Source of the DNA: Solidesulfovibrio magneticus RS-1
GTDB lineage: Bacteria; Desulfobacterota; Desulfovibrionia; Desulfovibrionales; Desulfovibrionaceae
Length of the DNA stretch: 64,000 nucleotides
Reading direction: 5' to 3'
Assembly (NCBI RefSeq): GCF_000010665.1
Contig: NC_012796.1
Coordinates: forward strand, 4,240,001 to 4,304,000
Made by a program: the position numbers and the translations under genes. The notes under the pieces were generated by a model that searched no databases, was not told the DNA's origin, and saw only the letters and a program-made list of their open reading frames with translations. Numbering within the stretch: the stretch's first letter is position 1; every line of letters begins with the position of its first letter. Positions 53,934 to 63,411 of the stretch are shown here, in pieces.

Positions 53934-55589
53934 TCACAGGGTGATGACCAGGGGCACGACCACCGGGTCGCGTTCCAGGATCTTGCGGAAAAACCGCCGC
54001 AAGGCGGAGCGGATGCGCTCCTTGAGCAGATCGGACTGGCCGGGCGGCACGTTTTCGTAGATGTCGAGCACGATGCATTTGGCGTCTTCCAGCACGTGGC
54101 TGTAGTGCTGTTCGAAGACGAACCCCTTGGACAGGATGTTGGGGCCAAAGGTCAGCTCGCCGGATTTCTCGTCCACCACCAGCACCACGATGACCAGCCC
54201 CTCGCCGGCCAAGAGCTGGCGTTCCTTGAGCACGGTGACGCCCACGTCGCCCACGCCCTTGCCGTCGACATAGATGTGCTCCACCGGGATGGCGTCCTCC
54301 AGGCGGATGAGGCCCTCGGCGAAGGTCACGGGCTGGCCGTCCTCGATGACCAGGGCCCGTTCCGGGGCCACGCCGCAGGACACGGCGATGCGGGCGTGCT
54401 TGACCAGATGGCGGTATTCGCCGTGGATGGGAATGAAAAACTTGGGCGAAACGGTCTTGAGCATGAGCCGCAGCTCGTCGGCATGGGCATGGCCCGAGGC
54501 GTGGATGGCCTGGACCCGCTCGTAGAGCACCTCGGCCCCGAGCTTGTAGAGGCGGTTGATGAGCCGGGTGATGGCCCGGATGTTGCCCGGAATGAAGCGC
54601 GAGGACAGGATGACGGTGTCGCCTTTTTGGATCTTCACCTGCCGGTGTTCGCCGTAAGCCAACCGGGACAGCGCCGAGAGCGGCTCGCCCTGGGAGCCGG
54701 TGACCAGCAGCACCACCTGTGCGTCGGGCAGACTGGCCAGTTCCTCAAGGGTCGCCTCGGTTCCGGGAGGGACACGAAGGTGTTTCAGTTCCCGGGCGAT
54801 CTCGATGTTGGTGAAAAGGCTCTTGCCCGAGACCGCCACCTTGCGGCCGGTGGCGTGGGCCAGATCGTAGATCTCCTGCATCCGCTGGATGTGGCTGGAA
54901 AAAAGCGTCACCACGATGCGGCCGGAACAGGTGGCGAAAATATCGCCCAGGGCGGCCTTGATCTCGCGCTCGGTGAGCGCGAACCCCTCGCGCTCGGCGT
55001 TGGTGGAGTCGGAGAGCAGCAGCATGGCCCCGTCCCCGGAAAACCGCTTGATGGCGTCGAGGTCGGTGGCGTGGCCGTCCAGGGGATTGCGGTCGATCTT
55101 GAAATCCCCGGTGTGGACGATGCGCCCGGCCGGAGTTTCGATGCCCAGGGCAAAGCCGTGGACGATGGAGTGGCACACCGGAAAGAAGGTGACCTTGAAA
55201 TCGCCCAGGGTCACCGTGTCGCCGGCCGAAACCGGCACGCAGGTGGTGAATTCCTTAAGCCCGTGCTCTTCGAGCTTCTTGCCGGCCAGGGCCAGGGTGA
55301 AACTTGAGGCGTACAGCGGCGCGTCGCAGCTGCGCATGAGCCACGGCAGCGCGCCGATATGGTCCTCGTGGCCGTGGGTCAGCACGATGCCTTTGAGTTT
55401 GTCGCGGTTTTGCAAAATGAAATCGAAACGCGGAATGACCACGTCGATGCCGAAAAGGGAGTCGTCGGGAAACATGAGTCCGCAGTCCACGACGATCATG
55501 GAATCGCCGGAAACCAGGGCCATGCAGTTAAGCCCGATTTCGCCGAGGCCGCCCAAGGGATAGAGGGTCACGGCGGGGGAGCCTGTCAT
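53934..55589 (-). CDS. rnj: Ribonuclease J
   Basis: 551 residues, metallo-beta-lactamase/beta-CASP RNase acting in mRNA decay and 5'-end processing. HGHEDH (zinc site), VHTGDFKID, LSDSTNAEREGF, SSHIQRMQEI and GHAHADELRLML mark the catalytic core; the short C-terminal domain follows. It occurs together with RNase R in this window. Start overlaps the plsC stop by 4 bp. ATG with a purine-rich upstream region. Confidence 0.95.
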   Translation of the reverse strand: MTGSPAVTLYPLGGLGEIGLNCMALVSGDSMIVVDCGLMFPDDSLFGIDVVIPRFDFILQNRDKLKGIVLTHGHEDHIGALPWLMRSCDAPLYASSFTLALAGKKLEEHGLKEFTTCVPVSAGDTVTLGDFKVTFFPVCHSIVHGFALGIETPAGRIVHTGDFKIDRNPLDGHATDLDAIKRFSGDGAMLLLSDSTNAEREGFALTEREIKAALGDIFATCSGRIVVTLFSSHIQRMQEIYDLAHATGRKVAVSGKSLFTNIEIARELKHLRVPPGTEATLEELASLPDAQVVLLVTGSQGEPLSALSRLAYGEHRQVKIQKGDTVILSSRFIPGNIRAITRLINRLYKLGAEVLYERVQAIHASGHAHADELRLMLKTVSPKFFIPIHGEYRHLVKHARIAVSCGVAPERALVIEDGQPVTFAEGLIRLEDAIPVEHIYVDGKGVGDVGVTVLKERQLLAGEGLVIVVLVVDEKSGELTFGPNILSKGFVFEQHYSHVLEDAKCIVLDIYENVPPGQSDLLKERIRSALRRFFRKILERDPVVVPLVITL

Positions 55590-56299
55590 GCGCGCATCTC
55601 CTGATAGGCCGCGTCCATGCGGTCCCAGAGGTCGTTTTTGAAATTTTCACGCTCCTTGAGCGTATACAGGGCGGCGGCGTCAAAGGGGGGCAGGGCCCGC
55701 AGCCGCACCACGCCCGGGGTCAGCCGGCGGCCGTGCTTGGGCAGCACGCCCCCGGACCCCTCAAGCACCAACGGGGCCACCTGGGCCTGGCACTTGAGCG
55801 CCACGATCATGCCGCCGGTCTTAAAATCCTGGAGCTTGGAATAATCCATGGACCGGGTGCCTTCGGGAAAGACCAACAGGCCGATCCCCCGGGAAACAAG
55901 GTCGACGGCTTCCTGAATGGATTCCATGGCCTTGCGCCGGTTGCCCCGGTCGATGGCCACATGGCCCATGCGGCGCATGGCCGGGCCGAAGACCGGAATC
56001 TGAAACAGGCTCTCCTTGGCCAGGAAACGGAAGTTCCAGCCCGACAGCGCGGCGAAGAGGATCGGGATGTCCATGTGGCTTTGATGGTTGGCCATGAAAA
56101 TGTACGCTTGGCCGGGATCAAGGGCCGACAGGTCGGCTTCGATCCGGATGCCGGCCGCCCCCACGAGGCTTTTGGCCCACAGGCACTCCAGAAAATGGGA
56201 CACCCGGCCGTCGCGGCCCAGGCGCGCGGTCAGCCAGCACAGGCTGGAAAAAAACAACGTCAGCGGCACAACCGCCAGTTTGAACAGCACAGCTCGCAT
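55586..56299 (-). CDS. plsC: 1-acyl-sn-glycerol-3-phosphate acyltransferase
   Basis: 237 residues. Adds the second acyl chain in phospholipid synthesis at the inner membrane. N-terminal hydrophobic segment, then ANHQSHMD (H72, D77 catalytic HX4D), VAIDRGNRRKA and VFPEGTRS (substrate site). First gene of plsC-rnj-FAH. The 204-bp upstream gap is divergent from the receiver gene. Confidence 0.94.
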   Translation of the reverse strand: MRAVLFKLAVVPLTLFFSSLCWLTARLGRDGRVSHFLECLWAKSLVGAAGIRIEADLSALDPGQAYIFMANHQSHMDIPILFAALSGWNFRFLAKESLFQIPVFGPAMRRMGHVAIDRGNRRKAMESIQEAVDLVSRGIGLLVFPEGTRSMDYSKLQDFKTGGMIVALKCQAQVAPLVLEGSGGVLPKHGRRLTPGVVRLRALPPFDAAALYTLKERENFKNDLWDRMDAAYQEMRA

Positions 56300-56503
56300 A
56301 GACGCATCCGTTTGACGAAGGAAAAGGGCCGCCCCGCGACGGGGCTGGCCGGGCCGCCTGCCATCCTAGTGCCCTGCGCCGAAAAAATCCAGCCTTGCGG
56401 TGCGCCCGCCGGGTATTGCCGGCCGGCCTTGCGTCGCCAACGCTTTTTTGGCATCACATGAACCGGATTGCCTGTTCAGGCGGACCGATTGCAAGGGGGC
56501 TCC

Positions 56504-56899
56504 ATGAAAATTCTCATCGTGGACGATGACCAGCTCTCGCAGATCACCCTGCGGGCCACCCTGGCCCCATTTGGCGAGTGCGTCTGCGCCGGCAACGGCC
56601 GCGAGGGCGTGGATCTTTTCACCCTGGCTCTGGACGACGGCAAGCCGTTTGCCGTCGTCTTCATGGACATCCAGATGCCGGTCATGGACGGCCACGCCGC
56701 CCTAACCGCCATCCGGGAACTGGAGCGCGCCCGCGCCGTGGCCCCGGGCCAGGAAGCCAAGGTCGTGATGATCACCTGCCATGATGACGTCAAAAACGTG
56801 GCCACTTCGTTTTTCCGGGGCAACGCCACCTGCTATTTCACCAAGCCCCTGCATCTGGCCGCCATGGTGGAAACGCTCAAAAAGGAATCCGTGCTGTAG
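56504..56899 (+). CDS. Single-domain response regulator
   Basis: 131 residues, receiver only. DDD at 7-9, phospho-acceptor D55 (VVFMDIQMPVMDG) and FTKPL. ATG at 56504 with a GGGGG site four bases upstream. It may relay phosphate from one of the hybrid kinases or act on a protein partner; no neighbour identifies it. Confidence 0.9.
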   Translation: MKILIVDDDQLSQITLRATLAPFGECVCAGNGREGVDLFTLALDDGKPFAVVFMDIQMPVMDGHAALTAIRELERARAVAPGQEAKVVMITCHDDVKNVATSFFRGNATCYFTKPLHLAAMVETLKKESVL

Positions 56900-57037
56900 T
56901 TTGGCAGTGTGACGCGATCTTCCCAAAAAAGATTTTACTTCGCCGCCTGGAGGGGGTACCTCCTGGCCTATGCCTCCACATTGCGCCGTGCCGCCGGCCG
57001 TCCAGTCGGCATGGAGCCGTCGCCCCAAGGAGAGAAT

Positions 57038-57346
57038 ATGTCGCTGAAAAAAAAGCCGCTCAAAAGCAAGCCCGTGTGCAAGGTGACATTCGCCTTGACC
57101 AAGGAACAGGCCAAGAACGCCTCCGGCGTCCATCTTGTCGGCGAATTCAACGACTGGGACGTGGCCGCCGCGCCCATGCGCCGCCAGAAGGACGGCTCGT
57201 TTTCCGCCACCCTCGACCTGCCCGCCGGCCGCGAATACCAGTTCCGTTATCTGATTGACGGAGAAGTCTGGATCAGCGACCCCGAGGCCGACAAATACGC
57301 CTTCAGCCCCTTTGGCGACTGCGAAAATTCCGTGGTCGTGGTCTAG
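57038..57346 (+). CDS. Stand-alone CBM48/AMPK-beta-like glycogen-binding protein
   Basis: 102 residues: a basic N-terminus (MSLKKKPLKSKP), then VTFALTKEQAKNASGVHLVGEFNDWDV...MRRQKDGSFSATLDLPAGREYQFRYLIDGEVWISDPEADKY. This is the core of the carbohydrate-binding module found in glycogen enzymes and AMP kinase beta. Here it is a protein by itself, without a catalytic domain. AAGGAG five bases before the ATG. It could target a partner to glycogen. Confidence 0.88.
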   Translation: MSLKKKPLKSKPVCKVTFALTKEQAKNASGVHLVGEFNDWDVAAAPMRRQKDGSFSATLDLPAGREYQFRYLIDGEVWISDPEADKYAFSPFGDCENSVVVV

Positions 57347-57654
57347 CCGCGTCCCCTGGGAAATACGGCCGCCGGTTTCCGGGAAAGCAGTATGCTCGCG
57401 GCCAGGCAGCGCCAAGCGCCCGCTGTGGCGTAAGGACCTGACGGGCCTGTGGCGGGGAGAGCCGGAACCGAGGGCTTGCGGCCGCCAGGACACTACGCCA
57501 GCGACACGAACCGGGGCCGGACACGGGCCGGGTGGATTTCCGACACAGGACGGCAACCGGCCAGGCCAGCCACGGCGGCCGGACGCCCAAACGGGCCAAA
57601 CCGCTCAAACGTCTCGCCAAGGCCCGCCGGGCGCGGGACAAACCTCCCCCAGCC
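57347..57654. other. Leader of the glycan operon, no gene seen
   Basis: 308 bp. The frame of the next gene stays open back to GTG at 57532, but codons there use A/T at the third position far more often than the gene does, so it looks non-coding. No clear promoter or terminator. Confidence 0.45.
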
Positions 57655-59340
57655 ATGGCCGCCCGGATACGCAACGTCTGCCTCATCCACTCCTCCTTGG
57701 GCCCGGCCTTTGCCGGGCTGGGCATCGCCGCAACCAATCTCGACCCGCCGGCCGGCGTCGTCAGCCTGCCGCAGCTCCTGGCCGGACTGCCCGAGCCGCC
57801 GGACTGCGTCATCCACCAGGAGCACCTGGGCAAACGGGTCATCCTGACCGATGTCGAGGCCGCCCCATGCCCGATCCTTTTCTGGGCCCGCGATCCGCAC
57901 CTCAATGGCTTCTGGCAACGCCATTATGCCCGGCTTTTTGACGCCGTCGCCTCCACCCAGCCCCAGCAGCAGGCCGTCCCTTTGTCCGAAGCCGGATTGC
58001 CACGCACGGCCTGGATCACCTGGAACGGCACGGTTCGGCCCTTTGTGCCCTTTGCCGACCGCCGCCACGAGCTGGCCTTCGTGGGCCGCATCACCCCCCA
58101 TCGCCGCCGCCGGACCTGGTTCGCCGAACATCTGGCCGCCGCCGGGCTTGTCCCCTGCCAGGACGCCCACGGCCCGGCCCTGGCCGCCGTCTACGACGAC
58201 GCCCGGGCCTGCCCCAACGAGTGCATCGCCGGCGAAGTCAACCAACGGCTGTTCGAAGCCGCTTCCAGCGGCTGCCCGCCGGTGACCGAACGCCAGCCGC
58301 CCGGCGTGGAGACGCTGTTCGTCCCGGGACGCGAGGCGCTGTACTACGGCGACGTGCTGGAACTCGACGAGCATATTCGCTTCCTGGCCGGCCATCCCGA
58401 AGCGGCCGAGGCCATGGGCCGGGCCGCCCACGCCGCCGTGGCCGACCGCCACCTGCCCCGCCACCGGGCCCAGGCCCTGCTTGCGCTGGCCGAGGCAGCC
58501 GCCGCCTCGCCGGGCAGACCGGCCGCCGGCCCCCAGGCCCGGGAGGCCCTGGCCCTGACCCTTTTCGCCCTGTGGCGGGCGGAGCATCTGCCCCTTGGCG
58601 CCCCGGAAATCTGGGAACGCCTGTCTGCCGCCCCGCCCACGCCCGCCGTGGCCGCCGCCCTGCTCCACACCGCCGCCGGGCTGGGCAGCCGGGATCTCTA
58701 CGCCCACCTGGCCGGAGCCTGCCTGGCCCGGCCGGATCTGCGGGCAACCCCCCATGTGGCCGCCGTGGCCTGCCTGGCCGGCTACCGGCTTGGCGACCCC
58801 GAGGCCGCCCGCCGGGCCTACGCCGCCTTTGTGGGCGCGACCGGCAAGGCCCGGGCCGCCCGCCTCGACGACCCCTTCGACGCCCTGGTCTTTTTCGCCG
58901 CCGCCCTGGAAGGCGACAACCGCGACGCCGCCCCGGGCACGACCTTTGACCCCAAAAAGCTTGTGCCGGACAACGCCGCCGAATGCCTGATCGCGGCCAA
59001 GCTGCTGCGCCCCGAGGCCCTGGAGCCCGACCGCCGGCTGGCCGCCATCCTGCGCCGCCATCCCGGCTCCCAGGCCGAACGGGTGGGCTTGCTCTCCAAT
59101 CTCTCCCTTCACCGCCCCGGCGACTGGTCCCTGGGCCTGGAACTGGCCCTGGCCAATCTGGCCGCCTTTCGCCGCGAGCCAGGCGTCGAGGAAGCCCTGG
59201 TCGCCGCCGAGGCGGCCATGGCCCAAGGGCAGGCGGCCCGGTTCGCCCGCCGGCTGGCCGCCGCCGATCCGGCCGGACGCCTGGCCGCCGTCCTGGCCGG
59301 GCGCGGCATGGCCCTGCCCGCCGCGCAGGATGGGCCATGA
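57655..59340 (+). CDS. CgeB-like glycosyltransferase with helical C-terminal region
   Basis: 561 residues. The N-terminal half looks like a CgeB/GT-B-type transferase: VCLIHSSLGPAFAGLGI, LFWARDPHLNGFW, ELAFVGRITPHRRR and the donor-site segment NECIAGEVNQRLFEAASSGCPPVTE. The C-terminal half (about 290-561) is Ala/Leu-rich helical, TPR-like. No SD precedes the ATG at 57655; GTG at 57532 is an alternative, but its extra 41 codons have atypical third positions. It overlaps the next gene by 4 bp. Donor and acceptor sugars are unknown. Confidence 0.72.
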   Translation: MAARIRNVCLIHSSLGPAFAGLGIAATNLDPPAGVVSLPQLLAGLPEPPDCVIHQEHLGKRVILTDVEAAPCPILFWARDPHLNGFWQRHYARLFDAVASTQPQQQAVPLSEAGLPRTAWITWNGTVRPFVPFADRRHELAFVGRITPHRRRRTWFAEHLAAAGLVPCQDAHGPALAAVYDDARACPNECIAGEVNQRLFEAASSGCPPVTERQPPGVETLFVPGREALYYGDVLELDEHIRFLAGHPEAAEAMGRAAHAAVADRHLPRHRAQALLALAEAAAASPGRPAAGPQAREALALTLFALWRAEHLPLGAPEIWERLSAAPPTPAVAAALLHTAAGLGSRDLYAHLAGACLARPDLRATPHVAAVACLAGYRLGDPEAARRAYAAFVGATGKARAARLDDPFDALVFFAAALEGDNRDAAPGTTFDPKKLVPDNAAECLIAAKLLRPEALEPDRRLAAILRRHPGSQAERVGLLSNLSLHRPGDWSLGLELALANLAAFRREPGVEEALVAAEAAMAQGQAARFARRLAAADPAGRLAAVLAGRGMALPAAQDGP

Positions 59341-61985
59341 CCAGACCCCTTCGCGTGGTCCACTTCTCGGCCTCGCCCCTGGCCGGGATGCCCCTGCGGC
59401 TGGTTCGCGCCCAGGCCCGCCATGCCGGCCTGGACGCCCGGCTGATCGAACCCGTGGATTTCGGCCTCTTCGGCCGCGACGTGGTCCTGGCCGACGACCC
59501 CGCCGCCGCCCTGGCCCTGGCCGAGACCGCCGATATCCTCCATCTGCACAATTACCTTGACCTGACCTCGACCACCTTTTCGCCCATCGACTTCGCCGCC
59601 CTGGCCAAACGCGGCGCGGCCGTGGTGCGGCAGTTCCACAGTACCCCGGCCCTGGTGGCCGGAACCATGGGCATTGCCGTCCAGGCCCTTTTAGCCGATC
59701 CCCTGCCCGCCCTGGTCATTGCCCAGTATCCCGAACGGCTCTACCCGCGCGCCCTTATCGTCCCCAATTTCGTGCCCGAGGACGAACCGAAATATCAGCC
59801 GGCCGACGCGCCGCCGGCCGTGGACGTCTTTTTCAGCCACACCAAGGCCGTGGGGGCCTTCGAGGACCGCTGGAACACCAAGGCAGCCCCCGAGGTCCGG
59901 GCCTTGCTGGCCCGGCTGGCCCAGGAGCGCGGCATAACGGCCGACGTGGCCACGGGCGTTCCCCTGGCCCAGGCCCTGACCCGCAAACGCCGCTCGCGCG
60001 TCGTCATCGACGACCTGGCCAGTGGCAGCTACCATCTGACGGGCCTGGAAGGGCTGGCCATGGCCAAGCCCGTGCTGTCCTTTCTCGATGGCCGCTGCCT
60101 GGAGCTGTTGGCCGCCTTTGCCGGCACGCCGCGCTGCCCCTTTTTAAACGTGCGTCTGGAAGAAGCCGGGCCGGTCATTGCCGGGCTGCTGGATGATCCC
60201 GCCGCCGCCGAGGACCTGGGGCTGGCCGGCCGGGACTGGCTGATGCGCCATTTTTCCGCCAAAACCCGGGTGGAACACTATGTCGCGGCCTATGCGCGGC
60301 TCCTGGCCGATCCGGCTTCGGTACGCCGCCAGCCGGAATTGTCCCTGGACGGCCCGGGCCAGCGCTTTTTCGCCGTCGCCCTGCCCGAAGCCGTCCAGGC
60401 CGGCCGCCGGGCGGACCATCTGGCGGCGACCGGCCACCCTTGGCCGCCCTTTGCTTCCGGCCGGAATTATGTCCCCTGGCGGTATTCGAAAAAAAGCCAC
60501 TTCGCGGCCTTTTCGCCGCCGCCGGAACTCGTTTTCCGCGATGCCGGCCTGGCCGATCTCAAATACTACCAGCACCAGCTCGCCTGGCAGGTGCTTTACG
60601 CCTCGTTGCCCGAGGGAGCGCGAGTGCTGGAGATCGGCGGCGGCGTCTCGCCCCTTGGGCAGGCCCTGGCCCGGCGCTTCGACTACACCAACCTCGATCC
60701 CCTGGCCGGGGCCGGCAATGGTCCGACCGCCGTGCCTGCCGACCAGCCCGGCCGGCTGGTGCGGGCCGGGCTAGGAGATTTTTCCCCCCAATTGCCGGAT
60801 GGCGCTTTCGACGCCGTGATCTCGGTCTCGGCCCTGGAACACGTGCCCGAGGACCCGGACGCCTGGCGGGCCATGGCCGGGGATCTGGCCCGTCTGGCCA
60901 AGCCCGGGGGCTTGCACCTCCACCTCTTCGACGTGGTGGCCAAGCCGGACAGCAACTGGACAAGCGGTTTTCTGCCCTACCTGCTGGCGCGTCTCGGCCG
61001 GCGAGACGAACTGGCCGCCTTTGGCGACGCCCTGGCCGACCCGGACTGGCACTTTCTTTCCGAGGCGGCCTACCAGCGCAACTGGCGGCCCATCACCGGC
61101 GTCCCCTTCGCCGCCTTCGGCCGGGCCTTTTCCTGGAACCTGTTTTTTACGGCCGAGGAACTGCCGCCCCAGCCCCCGGCGGCCGACGCCGCCGGCCATG
61201 CCCCGGCCGTCCACGTCGCCCGCGACGCGGCCACCACCCTCGGGCTGCCGGAAATCCTCTCCCGCAGGCCGCTGCCGGCCATCGGGCTGGTCACGCCGTC
61301 CCTCAATCAGGCCCCGTTTCTGGCCGCAGCCCTGGACAGCGTACTGTCGCAAAACTACCCCAACCTCGCCTACGTGGTCCTGGACGGCGGCAGCCGCGAC
61401 GGCTCACCAGCCCTCATCCGCCGCCAAGCCCGCCATCTGGCCGGCTGGCGCTCCCGACCCGACGCCGGCCACTATCCGGCCGTGGCCGAAGGCCTGGCCG
61501 GCAGCCACGCCGACATCCTGGGCTGGCTCAACGCCGACGATCTGCTCCACCCCCTGGCGCTTTTCAAGGTCGCCGACGCCTTCCTGTCCGACCCCGCCGC
61601 CGGCTGGATCACCGGCCGGCCCACCGCTTTCGACGCCGCAGGCAGACTCGACTGGGTGCGGCCCGACCTGCCCGAGTGGTCGCCGGATATCTTCTACGGC
61701 GGCGACTTCCGGGCGTTTATCCAGCAGGAGAGCACATTCTTTTCGCGGCAGTTGTGGCTGGCGGCCGGCGGCGGCTTCGATCCCGCCTTCCCCCTGGCCG
61801 GGGATTTCGAGCTGTGGCTGCGCTTTTTCGCCCGCGCGCCCCTGGTCGTCGTGGACAGGCTCCTTGGCGGCTACCGTCGCCACGGGGCCAATCGGGCCGT
61901 GATCGGTTACGAGCAATACCTGGGCGAGGCACGGGCCGCCCTGGACAAGCACCGGGCCGCGCTTTGGCCCGACAAGGAAGGATGA
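59337..61985 (+). CDS. Three-domain fusion: GT-B glycosyltransferase, SAM methyltransferase, GT2 glycosyltransferase
   Basis: 882 residues. Residues 1-340 are GT-B-like (HFSASPLAGMPLRLVRAQARHAGL; DLASGSYHLTGLEGLAMAKPVLSF). Residues 400-620 are a class I methyltransferase: ARVLEIGGGVSPLGQALARRF (SAM site, about 430) and DAVISVSALEHVPEDPDAW. Residues 648-860 are a GT-A/GT2 domain: IGLVTPSLNQAPFLAAALDSVLSQNYP, VVLDGGSRDGS, WLNADDL (about 732-738) and a late DFELWLRF. Thus one chain could add, methylate and extend a glycan. Start ATG at 59337 and end overlap both neighbours by 4 bp (ATGA). Confidence 0.85.
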   Translation: MTRPLRVVHFSASPLAGMPLRLVRAQARHAGLDARLIEPVDFGLFGRDVVLADDPAAALALAETADILHLHNYLDLTSTTFSPIDFAALAKRGAAVVRQFHSTPALVAGTMGIAVQALLADPLPALVIAQYPERLYPRALIVPNFVPEDEPKYQPADAPPAVDVFFSHTKAVGAFEDRWNTKAAPEVRALLARLAQERGITADVATGVPLAQALTRKRRSRVVIDDLASGSYHLTGLEGLAMAKPVLSFLDGRCLELLAAFAGTPRCPFLNVRLEEAGPVIAGLLDDPAAAEDLGLAGRDWLMRHFSAKTRVEHYVAAYARLLADPASVRRQPELSLDGPGQRFFAVALPEAVQAGRRADHLAATGHPWPPFASGRNYVPWRYSKKSHFAAFSPPPELVFRDAGLADLKYYQHQLAWQVLYASLPEGARVLEIGGGVSPLGQALARRFDYTNLDPLAGAGNGPTAVPADQPGRLVRAGLGDFSPQLPDGAFDAVISVSALEHVPEDPDAWRAMAGDLARLAKPGGLHLHLFDVVAKPDSNWTSGFLPYLLARLGRRDELAAFGDALADPDWHFLSEAAYQRNWRPITGVPFAAFGRAFSWNLFFTAEELPPQPPAADAAGHAPAVHVARDAATTLGLPEILSRRPLPAIGLVTPSLNQAPFLAAALDSVLSQNYPNLAYVVLDGGSRDGSPALIRRQARHLAGWRSRPDAGHYPAVAEGLAGSHADILGWLNADDLLHPLALFKVADAFLSDPAAGWITGRPTAFDAAGRLDWVRPDLPEWSPDIFYGGDFRAFIQQESTFFSRQLWLAAGGGFDPAFPLAGDFELWLRFFARAPLVVVDRLLGGYRRHGANRAVIGYEQYLGEARAALDKHRAALWPDKEG

Positions 61986-63133
61986 GCGCCATGCGCATCG
62001 GCGCGTTGGTTCCGGCCCGCATGGGCTCCAAGCGGTTGCCCGGCAAGAACATCATCGAACTCGGCGGCGTGCCGCTGGTCTGCCGTACCCTGGACATACT
62101 GCTGCAAAGCGGCGTGTTCGCCGACGTCACGGTGTCCACGGAAAGCCCGGTCGTGGCGGAGCTGGTGCGCTCGCGCTATCCGGCCGGCGAAGTGGCCGTG
62201 CTGCCGCGCCCCGAGTCCCTGGCCGGGGATGATGCGCCCTTGCATCTGGTGGCCGAGCACTACGCCGAAAACCGGCCCGACCTCCAGTGGTTGGGCCTTT
62301 TCATGCCGACCTTTCCTTTTCGCACGGCCGACCGGCTGCGTGAAGCCGCCGCCGCCATCCACACCGGCCACGCCCTGCGCGTCCAGGCCGTGCGGCCCGA
62401 ACAGCACTGGGACCGCGACTACTTCTACCCTGCGGCCGGCGGCTTTGCCCCGGTTTTTGCCGGCTTTCCCAATCTGCTGCGGTTTTCTTCCACGAGCTAC
62501 ATGCTCTGGCGGCGGGAAACCCCAAGATTTCAGGCCATGTACATGGGCTACCGTCTGGGCGAACGAGAGTACCGTCTCGACGTCGGTCTGGCCGAAACCC
62601 TGGACATCGACGACGCGGCCGATCTGGCCCTGGCCCGGCGCATCCTGGCCGGGGCGCGCTACGGCCTGACTCCGGCGACGACCACGGCGGTGGGTCCCTA
62701 TTTCGTCCAAACCCCGGCCGGAGCCGACGTGGCCGCGTTTTTGCGCTGGCTGGGGCCGGAACTCCTGGCCGATCCGGCGAGTCCGCCGCTGCTTTTGCAA
62801 AAGCCCAGGCCGCCGCTGTTCACGGCCCGGCTGGTGAGCGATCTGCCGGAACTGCATTTCCTCAACCCCGAAGCCAAGGACCACACCTGGTCGCCGCGCT
62901 ACATCCAAACGGCCAACACCGCCCACTGTCTGCCCATTTACCAGCAAAGCCCGGTGTGGCGGATCATCCCGCGCGACGCCCCCCAGCATCAACCGCCCGA
63001 GCCGGTGGATCGAAGCAGTCTTGGCCAGCCGGCTGCTGCGGCCGACCACCTTATCCCGGCTGCACGCGCACGTTTTGTCGCCGACATGGAAGGCGAGGCG
63101 TTCTATGAGGGGCCGTATCGGCTGGAGGATTGA
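61982..63133 (+). CDS. NeuA/SpsF-like cytidylyltransferase with C-terminal extension
   Basis: 383 residues. The N-terminal half activates an acidic sugar with CTP: IGALVPARMGSKRLPGKNIIELGGVPLV (nucleotide loop, about 6-33), VTVSTESPVVAELV, RPESLAGDDAPLHLV and LDVGLAETLDIDDAADLALARRIL. It resembles NeuA, PseF and LegF. Residues 240-383 are an extra region unlike those enzymes (FVQTPAGADVAAFLRWLGPELL..., HTWSPRYIQTANTAHC), possibly binding the glycan or a protein. ATG overlaps the previous stop. No sialic/pseudaminic synthase gene lies in the window. Confidence 0.8.
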   Translation: MSAMRIGALVPARMGSKRLPGKNIIELGGVPLVCRTLDILLQSGVFADVTVSTESPVVAELVRSRYPAGEVAVLPRPESLAGDDAPLHLVAEHYAENRPDLQWLGLFMPTFPFRTADRLREAAAAIHTGHALRVQAVRPEQHWDRDYFYPAAGGFAPVFAGFPNLLRFSSTSYMLWRRETPRFQAMYMGYRLGEREYRLDVGLAETLDIDDAADLALARRILAGARYGLTPATTTAVGPYFVQTPAGADVAAFLRWLGPELLADPASPPLLLQKPRPPLFTARLVSDLPELHFLNPEAKDHTWSPRYIQTANTAHCLPIYQQSPVWRIIPRDAPQHQPPEPVDRSSLGQPAAAADHLIPAARARFVADMEGEAFYEGPYRLED

Positions 63134-63157
63134 AGGCCGGCATCGCCTCCAATGCCA

Positions 63158-63196
63158 AACGCCGCCCCGGAGCGATCCGAGACGGCGTTGCTGTTT
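63158..63196 (+). terminator. Probable terminator of the glycan operon
   Basis: AACGCCG (63158-63164) pairs with CGGCGTT (63183-63189), with TTTT a few bases later, 24 bases past the stop. Confidence 0.5.
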
Positions 63197-63411
63197 TGGG
63201 GGACAGGAAGAACAGCCGAGAACCAGTTTGTTCTTTATCGCTTGCCGCGCAACCAGACGGCACAAGGGTGTCGGGGGCAGCATTGCCCCTGGCCAGGACG
63301 CCGGCCGCCGGGGCAGCACCAACAGCCGCCCCAGGCTATGCCGGCAACCAGCCTGTCCCGGCCCACAACCGCCCCCTACCAACGCCCTTTTAAGCAACTT
63401 TTCTCATTACA

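Noticed and set aside
57532-57654. GTG start adding 41 residues to the CgeB-like protein
   Set aside because: Third codon positions are much less GC-rich than in the gene itself, and the translation is a basic low-complexity string.
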